A stretch of 23,180 nt of DNA, taken from assembly GCA_023266695.1 (NCBI GenBank), contig JAHFPO010000017.1, positions 1-23,180 on the forward strand. The letters are read 5' to 3'. Both the position numbers and the translations under genes were made by a program. The DNA is from Hyphomicrobiales bacterium (GTDB lineage Bacteria; Pseudomonadota; Alphaproteobacteria; Rhizobiales; Xanthobacteraceae). Numbering within the stretch: position 1 is the first letter of the stretch; the number at the start of each line of letters is the position of its first letter. A model generated the notes under the pieces. That model searched no databases. It was not told the DNA's origin and was given only the letters and a program-made list of their open reading frames with translations. Shown one piece after another: positions 7,110 to 15,067 of the stretch.

Positions 7110-7215
7110 TAGAGTCTGATCAGTTCGAATTGAATCGGCCTGCCCTGCTAACATTTTGATTTTGGGCGTGATCTTATCCGAAAACCGGTTCCCACTTTTC
7201 GGGATCACGCTCTAG
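7110..7215 (+). repeat. Dispersed intergenic mosaic repeat, copy 1
   Basis: About 106 bp, nearly identical to copies at 14897 and 16875. The first half starts TAGAGTCTGATCAG. The second half forms a strong hairpin: outer arms GCGTGATC (7166-7173) / GATCACGC (7203-7210), inner arms CCGAAAA (7178-7184) / TTTTCGG (7196-7202) and an 11-nt loop. It lies between the convergent DUF1150 and ptsN genes and could serve as a bidirectional terminator. The hairpin half resembles elements repeated many times in Hyphomicrobiales genomes. Confidence 0.88.
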
Positions 7216-7246
7216 GGGCGGATTTCGGGCTCGGCTCTCTGAGCAA

Positions 7247-7711
7247 TCAGGCCGCGTGGCTCGCGGGCGGCGTCGTCAGCATCGCATAGACCGTATCGGC
7301 GTCGCGGACGGCGCGCAGTTTTTTCGCGATCTGATCGTCGCGTAACAGGCGAGCGATGCGGGCGAGCGCCTTCAGGTGATCGGCGCCCGCCGCCTCCGGC
7401 GCGAGCAGGAGAAAGACGAGATCGACCGGCTCGCCGTCGAGCGCTTCGAAATCGATCGGCTTGGTGAGCCGCGCAAACAGCCCCACGAGCTTGTCCAGCT
7501 TCGGCAATTTGCCGTGTGGAATCGCCACGCCGTTGCCGACCCCGGTCGAGCCGAGGCGTTCGCGCTGCAAAAGCGTCTCGAAGATCTCCCGTTCGTCGCG
7601 ACCGATGAGCTCGGCGGCTTTGGCGGAGAGCTCCTGGATCGCCTGTTTCTTGTTGTTGACCTTGAGCGCGGGGAAGACCGCCTTCGGAACGAGAAGATCG
7701 CTGAGCGGCAT
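7247..7711 (-). CDS. ptsN: Nitrogen-PTS EIIA-like regulatory protein PtsN
   Basis: EIIA-Ntr, the terminal phosphoacceptor of the regulatory PTS(Ntr) chain that adjusts nitrogen, potassium and carbon responses. At 154 residues it is the family's normal length. The phosphorylated histidine is His66 in GNGVAIPHGK; other family motifs are RERLGSTGVG, DFEALDGEPVDLVFLLLAP and HLKALARIARLLRD. ATG at 7711 has a modest GGAAA upstream. It is the last gene of the rnd/lpt/rpoN cluster, 105 nt downstream of rpoN. In many alphaproteobacteria hpf lies between rpoN and ptsN; here the gap is too short for it. Confidence 0.95.
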   Translation of the reverse strand: MPLSDLLVPKAVFPALKVNNKKQAIQELSAKAAELIGRDEREIFETLLQRERLGSTGVGNGVAIPHGKLPKLDKLVGLFARLTKPIDFEALDGEPVDLVFLLLAPEAAGADHLKALARIARLLRDDQIAKKLRAVRDADTVYAMLTTPPASHAA

Positions 7712-7816
7712 GAGGGATTTCCGTGGCCGAAGCGTCGCGACGATGTGTTTGGGGTTTGGAAGCGCGGGACCATAGGAGCGGCCCCCGCCGGGGTCAATGG
7801 GAATCGGTTGGACGAA

Positions 7817-9379
7817 TCAGCCAGAGAGATTGGATGCCTTTTTTTCGCGCCGGCGCTGGACCGAGGATGGAATGCGCATCGATTCGCGATATTTCGCGAC
7901 CGTGCGCCGAGCGATCTCAATTCCCGCCTCGCGCAACCGCTGCACGATGGTGTCGTCGGAGAGCACGGCCTCGCGGCTTTCGGCGTCGATCATCTCTTTG
8001 ATGCGATGACGCACCGCTTCGGATGAATGAGCCTCGCCGGCACCGGTGGCGGGTATTGCCGAGGAGAAGAAATATTTCAGCTCGAAGATGCCGCGCGGCG
8101 TGGCCATGTACTTGTTCGCGGTCACGCGCGAGACCGTCGATTCGTGCATGCCGATAGCGTCGGCCACCATCCTGAGGTTCAAGGGACGCAGATGCTGGAC
8201 GCCGTAGGCGAGGAAAGCATCCTGCTGGCGCACGATCTCGATCGCGACTTTCAGGATGGTGCGGGCGCGTTGGTCGAGCGCGCGCGTGAGCCAGGTTGCA
8301 GTTTGCAGGCACCCGGTCAGGAATGCGCGCTCCTTGTCGCTCTTCGCGTTCTTCGAGACCTTGGAGTAATAATTCTGGCTGACGAGAACGCGCGGCAGCG
8401 TGTCGGAATTGAGCTCGACCGTCCAGGTGCCGTCGGGATTGGCGCGAACGAAAACGTCGGGCACGATCGGCTGCACCACGCCGCCGCCGAAGGCGAGCCC
8501 CGGTTTCGGATCGAGCCGGCGAATCTCACCGGTCATGTCGGTGAGATCCTCCTCGTCGACTCCGCAAATGCGCTTGAGGCCTGCAAAATCGCGCTTCGCC
8601 AGGAGATCGAGGTGGGTGATGAGCTCGCGCATGGCCGGGTCGTAGCGGTCGCGCTCCTTGAGCTGGATCGCCAGGCATTCGGCAAGATCGCGCGCGCACA
8701 CGCCGGGCGGATCGAAGGTCTGCAGGATTGCGAGCACGGCTTCGATCTCCTCAATCGGCGCGCCGAGCTTTTCGGCGACGGCGGCGAGATCGCCGCGCAC
8801 ATAGCCCGCCTCGTCGACCAGATCGATCAGGTGCTGGCCGATCATGCGCTGGACGGGATCCGTGATGGCGAGCGTGAGCTGGCGGGCGAGATGTTCGGCG
8901 AGGGTCGTCTCGGCGGAGACGAAGGCTTCGAGATTGTAGTCATCGTCCCCGCGACCGCCGCGGCCGACGCCGGCCCATTCGGAATAGCCCGGAGTCTCGC
9001 CTGGGGCCTTGGGCGAGGCGGATTCGGACGCATCCTCGGCTGAGGCGTTTTCGGGATTCGGATCAAGCCGATCCTCGATCTCGTTGCGCCCGGCCTCGGA
9101 TCGCTCGTCGGACCAGTCTTCGGCGCGGACTTCCTCGCCCGCCGGCTCGGCGCTCTCGTCCGACCCCACCGATGCCGTTCCGGCTTCGGCGCCAGTTTCT
9201 TCGGCTGGCCGCGCGGGTTCCTCCACGCGCTCCAGAAGCGGATTGCGCTCGAGCTCCGCTTCCACATAGGCCGCGAGATCGAGGCTCGACAGCTGCAAGA
9301 GCTTGATCGCCTGCATCAGCTGCGGCGTCATCACCAGCGACTGGCTTTGCCGAAGCTGGAGTTTCTGCGATAGCGCCAT
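7817..9379 (-). CDS. rpoN: RNA polymerase sigma-54 factor
   Basis: Sigma-54 directs RNA polymerase to -24/-12 promoters that need an AAA+ activator. The 520-residue protein has all three regions. Region I is the Gln/Leu-rich start (QKLQLRQSQSLVMTPQLMQAIKLLQLS). An acidic region II spans about residues 50-130. The core-binding region follows, then the DNA-binding C-terminus with the HTH segment around MHESTVSRVTANKY, TPRGIFELKYFF and the diagnostic RpoN box ARRTVAKYRE near residues 490-499. ATG at 9379. It follows lptB by 72 nt, the conserved lptB-rpoN arrangement. The stop is TGA. Confidence 0.97.
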   Translation of the reverse strand: MALSQKLQLRQSQSLVMTPQLMQAIKLLQLSSLDLAAYVEAELERNPLLERVEEPARPAEETGAEAGTASVGSDESAEPAGEEVRAEDWSDERSEAGRNEIEDRLDPNPENASAEDASESASPKAPGETPGYSEWAGVGRGGRGDDDYNLEAFVSAETTLAEHLARQLTLAITDPVQRMIGQHLIDLVDEAGYVRGDLAAVAEKLGAPIEEIEAVLAILQTFDPPGVCARDLAECLAIQLKERDRYDPAMRELITHLDLLAKRDFAGLKRICGVDEEDLTDMTGEIRRLDPKPGLAFGGGVVQPIVPDVFVRANPDGTWTVELNSDTLPRVLVSQNYYSKVSKNAKSDKERAFLTGCLQTATWLTRALDQRARTILKVAIEIVRQQDAFLAYGVQHLRPLNLRMVADAIGMHESTVSRVTANKYMATPRGIFELKYFFSSAIPATGAGEAHSSEAVRHRIKEMIDAESREAVLSDDTIVQRLREAGIEIARRTVAKYRESMRIPSSVQRRREKKASNLSG

Positions 9380-9451
9380 CAGGCTCGCCGCCGCGGCGGT
9401 TCCTTGCGAGGGGTCGACCCATTCATCGAGTGGTTCTCATCTCGTGGCCCG

Positions 9452-10372
9452 TTACAGCTGGAATTCCTCGCCGAGGTAAAGCCGGCGGACTTCCTTGCTA
9501 TTCACAATCTCGTCGGGAACGCCCTCCATCAGGATCGAACCGGAATGGACGATATAGGCGCGATCGACGAGGCCGAGCGTCTCGCGCACATTATGATCGG
9601 TGACGAGCACGCCGATGCCGCGTCGGGTGAGATGGCGCACCAGCGCCTGAATATCGCCCACCGCGATCGGGTCGATGCCGGCGAAGGGCTCGTCGAGCAG
9701 CATGTAGGAGGGGCGCGTCGCTAGTGAGCGCGCGATCTCGACGCGTCGGCGCTCGCCGCCCGAAAGCGCGATCGCGGGCGAACGTCTCACCCGATCGATG
9801 TTGAACTCGTCGAGCAGTGCGTCGAGCTCCTCTTCGCGCCGCCGTCGATCGGGCTCGACCACTTCCAGCACCGCGCGAATATTGTCCTCGACCGTGAGAC
9901 CGCGGAAGATCGACGGCTCCTGTGGCAGATAGCCGATGCCGAGGCGCGCACGCCGGTACATGGGAAGTTCGGTCACGTCATAGCCATCCAACTTGATCCT
10001 GCCCGCATCGGCGCGAATGAGTCCCACGATCATGTAGAAGACCGTGGTCTTGCCGGCGCCATTGGGGCCCAGCAAACCGACCGCTTCGCCGCGCACGAGA
10101 TCGAGATTCACGTTGTTCACCACGCGGCGGCCACCGAAACTCTTCACCAGCCCGTTCGCCACCAGGATTCCTTCGCGCGCGACGGGACGCGGCATGGAAG
10201 CGGGAGAGTGGCGAGGCGCTTTGCGCGAATCGGGTGCCGGACGCGGCTCGGGGACCGGCCGGCGATTCGCGTAGCGGGGCGAGCCCGCGTCGAGCCGCCA
10301 AACGTCGGCAACGGCCGCGGACGGCTCGTCGCGGGCCGGTTTCGAACGGAGCCAGGACAGGAGCTTCAGCAC
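9452..10372 (-). CDS. lptB: LPS export ABC transporter ATP-binding protein LptB
   Basis: Cytoplasmic ATPase that, with LptFG, extracts LPS from the inner membrane and pushes it along the LptC-LptA bridge. Visible motifs are Walker A GPNGAGKT (102-109), Q-loop Gln151, signature LSGGE (203-207), Walker B YMLLDE (223-228), H-loop His260 and the family end RRLYLGEEF. A GTG start at 10372 gives 306 residues against about 240 in E. coli. The first 65 form a basic, Pro/Ala/Arg-rich extension that looks disordered. An internal ATG at 10195 would remove most of it, but similar extensions are known in rhizobial LptB. lptA lies 154 nt upstream. Confidence 0.95.
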   Translation of the reverse strand: MLKLLSWLRSKPARDEPSAAVADVWRLDAGSPRYANRRPVPEPRPAPDSRKAPRHSPASMPRPVAREGILVANGLVKSFGGRRVVNNVNLDLVRGEAVGLLGPNGAGKTTVFYMIVGLIRADAGRIKLDGYDVTELPMYRRARLGIGYLPQEPSIFRGLTVEDNIRAVLEVVEPDRRRREEELDALLDEFNIDRVRRSPAIALSGGERRRVEIARSLATRPSYMLLDEPFAGIDPIAVGDIQALVRHLTRRGIGVLVTDHNVRETLGLVDRAYIVHSGSILMEGVPDEIVNSKEVRRLYLGEEFQL

Positions 10373-10526
10373 GGTTTCCCCGTATCGGCGCGTTTCGGTC
10401 TCGTGCGCGTAATATTCCGTCCTCCGGCCGGTGGCAACGCGGAGACGAATTGTTGGTTACAGGGTCGGCGACGATTTGCCCGTCCGCTCGATGATTCTTA
10501 TGGTAATTGTTGTTGGGTTAATCGGC

Positions 10527-11237
10527 TCATTTCTTCGGTTGCGCAGTCTTGCCGTCCTTGGCGCTGTTCGGCACGAACAGGCCTTGAACGCGGCCCGGAC
10601 CGGCCTTTCCGCTCGCTTCCATATGCGACCAGCCGGTATTCAGGTCGACGACGAGCTTCTCGCCGCGCAGCAGGTTCGGACCCTGGGTGACCACCACGTT
10701 GCCGGTGATGGTAGCCGTATTGGTCTGCATATCGAAGACGCCAAAGTCGCCGGTCGCTTTCTGGTCCTTGCTCGCAATGATGACTCCGCCCATCGCCTCG
10801 AGTCGGCGGATTCGTTGTTCCGGGTTGTTCTGGACGGTCTGTCCGGCCGGCGTTGCCTTTCCGGTTGGGGCCGGCTCTGCGGTTTGGGCGGGTGAGGGAG
10901 TCTTGCCTTTCTTCCCCGAGATGACCGTGTTCTCATAGAACACCTTGAGCTGGCGGCAGCGCATCGTCGATTCGCCTTGCTGAACGAAGACATTGCCGAT
11001 GAAGATCGCGTACTTGTCGCGATCGTGGACCTCGAGGGTATTGGCTTCGATCTTCACCGGATCCTTGCGATTGCGCGAGAAGCCCTGGAACGCGTTCGGC
11101 AAGTTCGTTCCGTCCTCTTTTTTGTTCGCCGAGGCCTTCACGGGGGCGCCTTGCGAGACGGCACGAGTAGAAGCGCCGGCGCAACAAATGGCGGCGACGA
11201 GCAAGGCGGTCAGCGCTGCGCGGGCTCGGGCTGTCAT
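10527..11237 (-). CDS. lptA: LPS transport periplasmic protein LptA (OstA-like)
   Basis: Forms the periplasmic bridge that carries LPS from LptC to LptD. The 236-residue precursor begins with a signal peptide (MTARARAALTALLVAAICCAG, probable cleavage shortly after). The OstA beta-jellyroll repeats include PVKIEANTLEVHDRDKYAIFIGNVFVQQGES, GGVIIASKDQKATGD and NTATITGNVVVTQGPNLLRGEKL. A Pro/Thr/Ala-rich stretch at about residues 108-140 interrupts the beta fold and is probably a flexible loop. The ATG overlaps the lptC stop (ATGA, 11234-11237), so lptC and lptA are translationally coupled. Confidence 0.93.
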   Translation of the reverse strand: MTARARAALTALLVAAICCAGASTRAVSQGAPVKASANKKEDGTNLPNAFQGFSRNRKDPVKIEANTLEVHDRDKYAIFIGNVFVQQGESTMRCRQLKVFYENTVISGKKGKTPSPAQTAEPAPTGKATPAGQTVQNNPEQRIRRLEAMGGVIIASKDQKATGDFGVFDMQTNTATITGNVVVTQGPNLLRGEKLVVDLNTGWSHMEASGKAGPGRVQGLFVPNSAKDGKTAQPKK

Positions 11238-11947
11238 TTTTTTTCTTTCCTGGCTCCAGAGTCGGCGGGTGGAGGCGGCGTCACCGTCATGGTGACGCCG
11301 CCATCAAACACCGCGAGTGCACCGTGGTCGAAGACCTCGAGCCGGTTCGCTTGCAGGGTTCCGTCCGGGAACGCGGCATTGACGGGATGGTTGGAGACGA
11401 CGTGACCTTTGCGAACTTCGATATCCGCCTCGCTCAACCAAATTTGATAGCCGTCGCCCGATTGAATCACGATCCCGCCGAATAGATGGATGAACTCGGA
11501 CTTGGTATCGTAGAGGCCGCTCCTGGCTCGCAATTCGGTCATGGTCCGGTCGTCGCGCTCGACCCGGCCCTGGATGTCCGAGAGCTCGACGACATCGGGC
11601 TTCGTCAAATCCTGCGAGGCGGAATGCGCCGTGACGGAATAGGGCCGCTGGTCGCGGGTGAAGCCCGAAAGTTTCGGTGCTTCCATGGTGAGCTTGTTGC
11701 CCGAGATCGAAAGCTTGCCGAACTCGATCGGCAATGCGCGGTAGAAGCGCAGCGGATCGAGCCAACTGCCGAGCACGATGAGCACGAGACCGCCGATTAC
11801 CGCTACGGGCAAGGCGTAGCGTAGAAAATACACCCTTCGGCTGTGACGCCGGGCTTTGCTGAACGCGACCGCGCGCAGACGCGCCATGGCAGCGGCGGCG
11901 TAGAGGTTCGCCGCGGCCAATTGACCGGAGGGGGCGGTACGACTCAT
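11234..11947 (-). CDS. lptC: LPS export system protein LptC
   Basis: Bitopic inner-membrane protein that receives LPS from LptB2FG and hands it to LptA. The frame is open further upstream, but ATG at 11947 (MSRTAPSG) is the likely start, giving 237 residues. A basic cytoplasmic segment precedes one transmembrane helix (YALPVAVIGGLVLIVLGSWL, about residues 45-64). The periplasmic LptC domain follows, with ISGNKLTMEAPKLSGFTRD, YDTKSEFIHLFGGIVIQS and the final strand RLEVFDHGALAVFDGGV. Alphaproteobacterial LptC diverges from the E. coli protein, but position and topology agree. A weak GAG-containing Shine-Dalgarno makes the start less certain than the gene. Confidence 0.9.
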   Translation of the reverse strand: MSRTAPSGQLAAANLYAAAAMARLRAVAFSKARRHSRRVYFLRYALPVAVIGGLVLIVLGSWLDPLRFYRALPIEFGKLSISGNKLTMEAPKLSGFTRDQRPYSVTAHSASQDLTKPDVVELSDIQGRVERDDRTMTELRARSGLYDTKSEFIHLFGGIVIQSGDGYQIWLSEADIEVRKGHVVSNHPVNAAFPDGTLQANRLEVFDHGALAVFDGGVTMTVTPPPPADSGARKEKK

Positions 11948-12075
11948 GTGATGCTCGTATTTCGAGCCCTCATGAAGGGGATAATTGCGGCATTCCCGCG
12001 GACGAGGAACGCTTGACGATTCACCTCCCAACATGGGGGGCTTGGATCATCGGCGCAAGCCGAACCGCGCTTGGT

Positions 12076-12690
12076 TCAGGAATGGACGAATGGATCCTCT
12101 TCCGCCCAGCCGGCAAGATCGAGACGCGCGCGGGTCGGCAGGAAGCGGAAACAGGCCTCGGCAAATTCAGCGCGGCCCTCGCGGGCGAGCATCTCGTCGA
12201 GCCGCTCCTTGAGCGCATGGAGATGGAGCACGTCGGCGGCGGCATAGGCGAGCTGCGCGTCCGAGAGTGTTTCGGCACCCCAATCCGAGCTCTGCTGCTG
12301 CTTGGAGAGATCGAGCCCGAGCAGTTCGCGAACCAGGTCCTTGAGGCCATGCTTGTCGGTATAGGTGCGCGCGAGCTTCGATGCGATCTTGGTGCAATAG
12401 ACCGGCTCCGGCATCACGCCGAACGTCTTGTAAAGGATCGCGAGATCGAAGCGAGCGTAATGGAAGAGCTTGAGCCGTTTCGGATCCTTGAGGAGCTTCA
12501 CGAGATTCGACGCCGAGGGTTCGCCGGGCGGAAACTGCACCACATCGGCCGATCCGTCGCCGGCCGAGAGCTGCGCCACGCACAGCCGGTCGCGATTGGG
12601 ATTCAAGCCCAGCGTTTCAGTGTCGATCGCGACCACCGCGCCATAGCCGGTGAGGTCGGGAAGGTCGCCGCGGTGGAGACGGATGGTCAT
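12076..12690 (-). CDS. rnd: Ribonuclease D-type 3'-5' exonuclease (DEDDy, no HRDC domain)
   Basis: 3'-5' exoribonuclease of the DEDD superfamily, expected to trim RNA 3' ends such as tRNA precursors. ATG at 12690 gives 204 residues. Exo I is AIDTETLG (Asp23, Glu25), Exo II is FHYARFDLAIL (Asp82) and Exo III is YAAADVLHL (Tyr149, Asp153), the DEDDy pattern. E. coli RNase D is about 375 residues with HRDC domains; this protein ends right after the nuclease domain, as the short alphaproteobacterial form does. It lies 128 nt upstream of lptC, a conserved placement. tRNA-Leu is just upstream on the same strand. Confidence 0.9.
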   Translation of the reverse strand: MTIRLHRGDLPDLTGYGAVVAIDTETLGLNPNRDRLCVAQLSAGDGSADVVQFPPGEPSASNLVKLLKDPKRLKLFHYARFDLAILYKTFGVMPEPVYCTKIASKLARTYTDKHGLKDLVRELLGLDLSKQQQSSDWGAETLSDAQLAYAAADVLHLHALKERLDEMLAREGRAEFAEACFRFLPTRARLDLAGWAEEDPFVHS

Positions 12691-12789
12691 CGTTCGATGG
12701 TCACGCGTGAGGCGATCGTAGACACCAGATTCACAAGAGTGTATCGGAAATAAATGTACGAATCGTAGCCAAATATTTACCCGTGAGAC

Positions 12790-12874
12790 TGGTGCCCAGG
12801 AGAGGACTCGAACCTCCACGGCTTGCACCACTGGTACCTGAAACCAGCGCGTCTACCAATTCCGCCACCTGGGC
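12790..12874 (-). tRNA. tRNA-Leu (anticodon CAG)
   Basis: An 85-nt class II tRNA with encoded CCA. Read on the minus strand, the acceptor stem GCCCAGG pairs with CCTGGGC over 7 bp. The D-arm has GGCGGAATTGGTAGACGC, typical of leucine tRNAs. The anticodon stem CTGGT/ACCAG encloses TTCAGGT, giving anticodon CAG for CUG codons. A variable arm precedes the T-arm GGTTCGAGTCC. Confidence 0.97.
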
Positions 12875-13010
12875 TTCGCGCGATAGGTAGGGCCTCGCCT
12901 TTTGGCTTGTCAATCGATGGGGAAGCAAGCGCTCCGCTTGTGGACGCCGGTGGAACGATCGAGTATCGCTCGCCCGGCGTTCCCGGCGCAGTTCCAGCGA
13001 GGCTTTTCTC

Positions 13011-13979
13011 ATGGCGCAGACGGCCATTGATCGTCTCGTCACCATCTATGGCGGATCGGGGTTCATCGGCCGCCACGTGGTGCGCGCGCTCGCCAAGGGC
13101 GGATGGCGCATTCGTGTCGCGGTGAGACGCCCCGACCTCGCCTACCATCTCCAGCCGCTCGGCATGGTCGGCCAGATTCACGCAGTCCAGGCCAATTTGC
13201 GATTCCCCGACTCGGTCGTCCACGCGGCCGAAGGAGCCGAAGCCGTCGTCAATCTGGTCGGGATTCTGTACGAGCGCGGCCGGCAGAGCTTCGAGGCGGT
13301 GCAGGCCGAAGGGGCGGCCGCGGTGGCGCGCGCCGCGGCGGCGGCGGGCGCTCGTCTCGTCCACATCTCCGCGATCGGCGCCGATCGCTCGTCTCGATCG
13401 GCCTATGCCCGCACCAAGGCGGCGGGCGAGGCGGCGGCGCTCGCAGCCGTGCCGCAGGCGGTGATCCTGCGCTCCTCCATCGTGTTCGGACCCGAGGATG
13501 ATTTCTTCAATCGATTTGCCGCGATCGCGCGCTTCTCGCCGGCGCTGCCGCTCATCGGCGGCGGCAGGACGCGGTTTCAGCCGGTGTTCGTCGGCGACGT
13601 GGCGGCCGCGCTCGCGGCGAGCTTAGAGGGCCGCGCGCGCGGGGGCGTGACCTACGAGCTCGGCGGACCGGCGGTGAAGACCTTCCGCGAGCTGATGGAG
13701 ATCATGTTGCGAGAGATCGGCCGCCGGCGGCTGCTGGTGCCGCTCCCCTTCGCCTTGGCGCGATTGCAGGCCTTCTTTCTGGAGTTTCTGCCGAAGCCGC
13801 TCCTCACCCGCGACCAGGTGAGCTTGCTCGAGCGCGACAACGTGGTGTCGGTGGAGGCCGAGCGCGAAGGTCGCACGCTCAAGGGGCTCGGGATCGCGCC
13901 GACCGCGCTCGAGACGGTGCTGCCGACCTACCTCTGGCGCTTTCGCAAGGCCGGGCAGTTCTCGCGGCCCGCCGCCTGA
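13011..13979 (+). CDS. Complex I NDUFA9-like NAD(P)-binding protein (atypical SDR)
   Basis: Atypical short-chain dehydrogenase related to the NDUFA9 accessory subunit of respiratory complex I. The 322-residue protein starts with the Rossmann motif TIYGGSGFIGRHVV (11-24). It continues with VNLVGILYE, HISAIGAD, a YARTK motif matching the SDR YxxxK pair, the strand AVILRSSIVFGPEDDFFNRFA, QPVFVGDVA and TYELGGP. Most NDUFA9-like proteins bind NADPH without proven catalysis. Members occur widely in alphaproteobacteria, often near uppP, as here. GAGG lies about 9 nt before ATG 13011. It ends 10 nt from the convergent uppP. Confidence 0.85.
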   Translation: MAQTAIDRLVTIYGGSGFIGRHVVRALAKGGWRIRVAVRRPDLAYHLQPLGMVGQIHAVQANLRFPDSVVHAAEGAEAVVNLVGILYERGRQSFEAVQAEGAAAVARAAAAAGARLVHISAIGADRSSRSAYARTKAAGEAAALAAVPQAVILRSSIVFGPEDDFFNRFAAIARFSPALPLIGGGRTRFQPVFVGDVAAALAASLEGRARGGVTYELGGPAVKTFRELMEIMLREIGRRRLLVPLPFALARLQAFFLEFLPKPLLTRDQVSLLERDNVVSVEAEREGRTLKGLGIAPTALETVLPTYLWRFRKAGQFSRPAA

Positions 13980-13989
13980 GACGGCCCTC

Positions 13990-14796
13990 TCACCGCACAA
14001 AATAGAGCCCGACCAGCCCGAGGCCGCCGATCAGGATTCGCCACAAGGCGAAGTATGCGAAGCCGTTGCGCGACACGAAGTCGAGAAGCGCGCGCACCAC
14101 GACCAACGCCGCGCAGAAGGCGGCGATGAAGCCGAGCACGATCAACAGCCCGTCGTCGAGCGTGAGCAGCGAGCGGTTCTTGTAGAGATCAAAGACGAAG
14201 GCGCCGAGCATGGTGGGCATGGCGAGGAAGAAGGAGAATTCGGCCGCCGCCCGCCGGTCACAGCCCATGAGGAGCGCACCCACGATGGTCGAGCCCGAGC
14301 GCGACATACCCGGAATGAGCGCGAGGGTCTGGAACAGCCCGATCTTCAAGGCGAGCAGCAGCGGGAATCGCATCGCGTCGGTGTATTTCGGTTGGAGCTT
14401 CATGCGGTCGACGAAGAACAGCACGACGCCGCCAACGATGAGGGTCGTGCAGATGAGCGCCGGCCGCTCGAACAGCACGCTCTTGATGAAACCGTGGAAG
14501 GTCGCGCCGACCACGGCCGCCGGCAGGAAGGCGACGACGAGGCCGATGACGAAGTTGCGCGCCGCCGGATCGCTTGGCAGCGCGAGCAGCACGCGCCACA
14601 ACCTGGTGAAATAGATCACCACCACCGCCAGGATGGCGCCGAGCTGGATCAGCACCTCGAAGGTCTTGCCGGTGCTCTGAAAGCCGAGAAAATAGCCGGC
14701 GAGCAGAAGATGTCCGGTCGAGGAGACCGGGATGAATTCGGTGAGCCCCTCGAGCAGGCCAAGGAGCAAGGCTTCGAGCAACTGACCGAAAGTCAT
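13990..14796 (-). CDS. uppP: Undecaprenyl-diphosphatase (BacA/UppP)
   Basis: Integral membrane phosphatase that converts undecaprenyl diphosphate to the monophosphate lipid carrier for peptidoglycan and O-antigen synthesis; its overproduction is known to give bacitracin resistance. At 268 residues it is the family's usual size. The catalytic motifs are EGLTEFIPVSSTGHL (residues 16-30) and PGMSRSGST (162-170). Multiple hydrophobic helices follow, with the typical FALWRILIGG end. ATG is at 14796. It converges with the NDUFA9-like gene, and repeat copy 2 lies 100 nt beyond its start. Confidence 0.97.
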   Translation of the reverse strand: MTFGQLLEALLLGLLEGLTEFIPVSSTGHLLLAGYFLGFQSTGKTFEVLIQLGAILAVVVIYFTRLWRVLLALPSDPAARNFVIGLVVAFLPAAVVGATFHGFIKSVLFERPALICTTLIVGGVVLFFVDRMKLQPKYTDAMRFPLLLALKIGLFQTLALIPGMSRSGSTIVGALLMGCDRRAAAEFSFFLAMPTMLGAFVFDLYKNRSLLTLDDGLLIVLGFIAAFCAALVVVRALLDFVSRNGFAYFALWRILIGGLGLVGLYFVR

Positions 14797-14896
14797 GGGC
14801 TCTATCCGGGGGGACGGGAACGGGACGGCACCGAATCAGGGCTGATTCTCTCCCGGCTGAGGCCCGCCCGCAATTGGCCTCAAGATCAATGCCGCC

Positions 14897-15003
14897 CTAG
14901 AGTCTGATCAGTTCGAATTGAATCGGCCTGCCCCGCTAACATTTTGATTTTGGGCGTGATCTTATCCGAAAACCGATTCCCACTTTTCGGAATCACGCCC
15001 TAG
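14897..15003 (+). repeat. Dispersed intergenic mosaic repeat, copy 2
   Basis: Nearly identical to copy 1, with a few substitutions (for example GATTCC for GGTTCC in the loop and CGGAATC for CGGGATC at the right arm). It is bounded by CTAG at both ends. It lies between the divergent uppP and fzlA-like genes, which makes a pure terminator role unlikely for this copy. It occupies much of the 271-nt gap at 14797-15067. Confidence 0.88.
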
Positions 15004-15067
15004 GATCGCCCCGATCGACGGCAAGTTCGTGCCTCCCGCTTCGTGCCTTCCATTCGGCGTCCCACTG

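Noticed and set aside
12720..12785. AT-rich patch between rnd and tRNA-Leu as a regulatory element or origin
   Set aside because: It is lower in GC than its surroundings, but no properly spaced promoter, DnaA-box cluster or hairpin could be found; probably just the promoter area of rnd.
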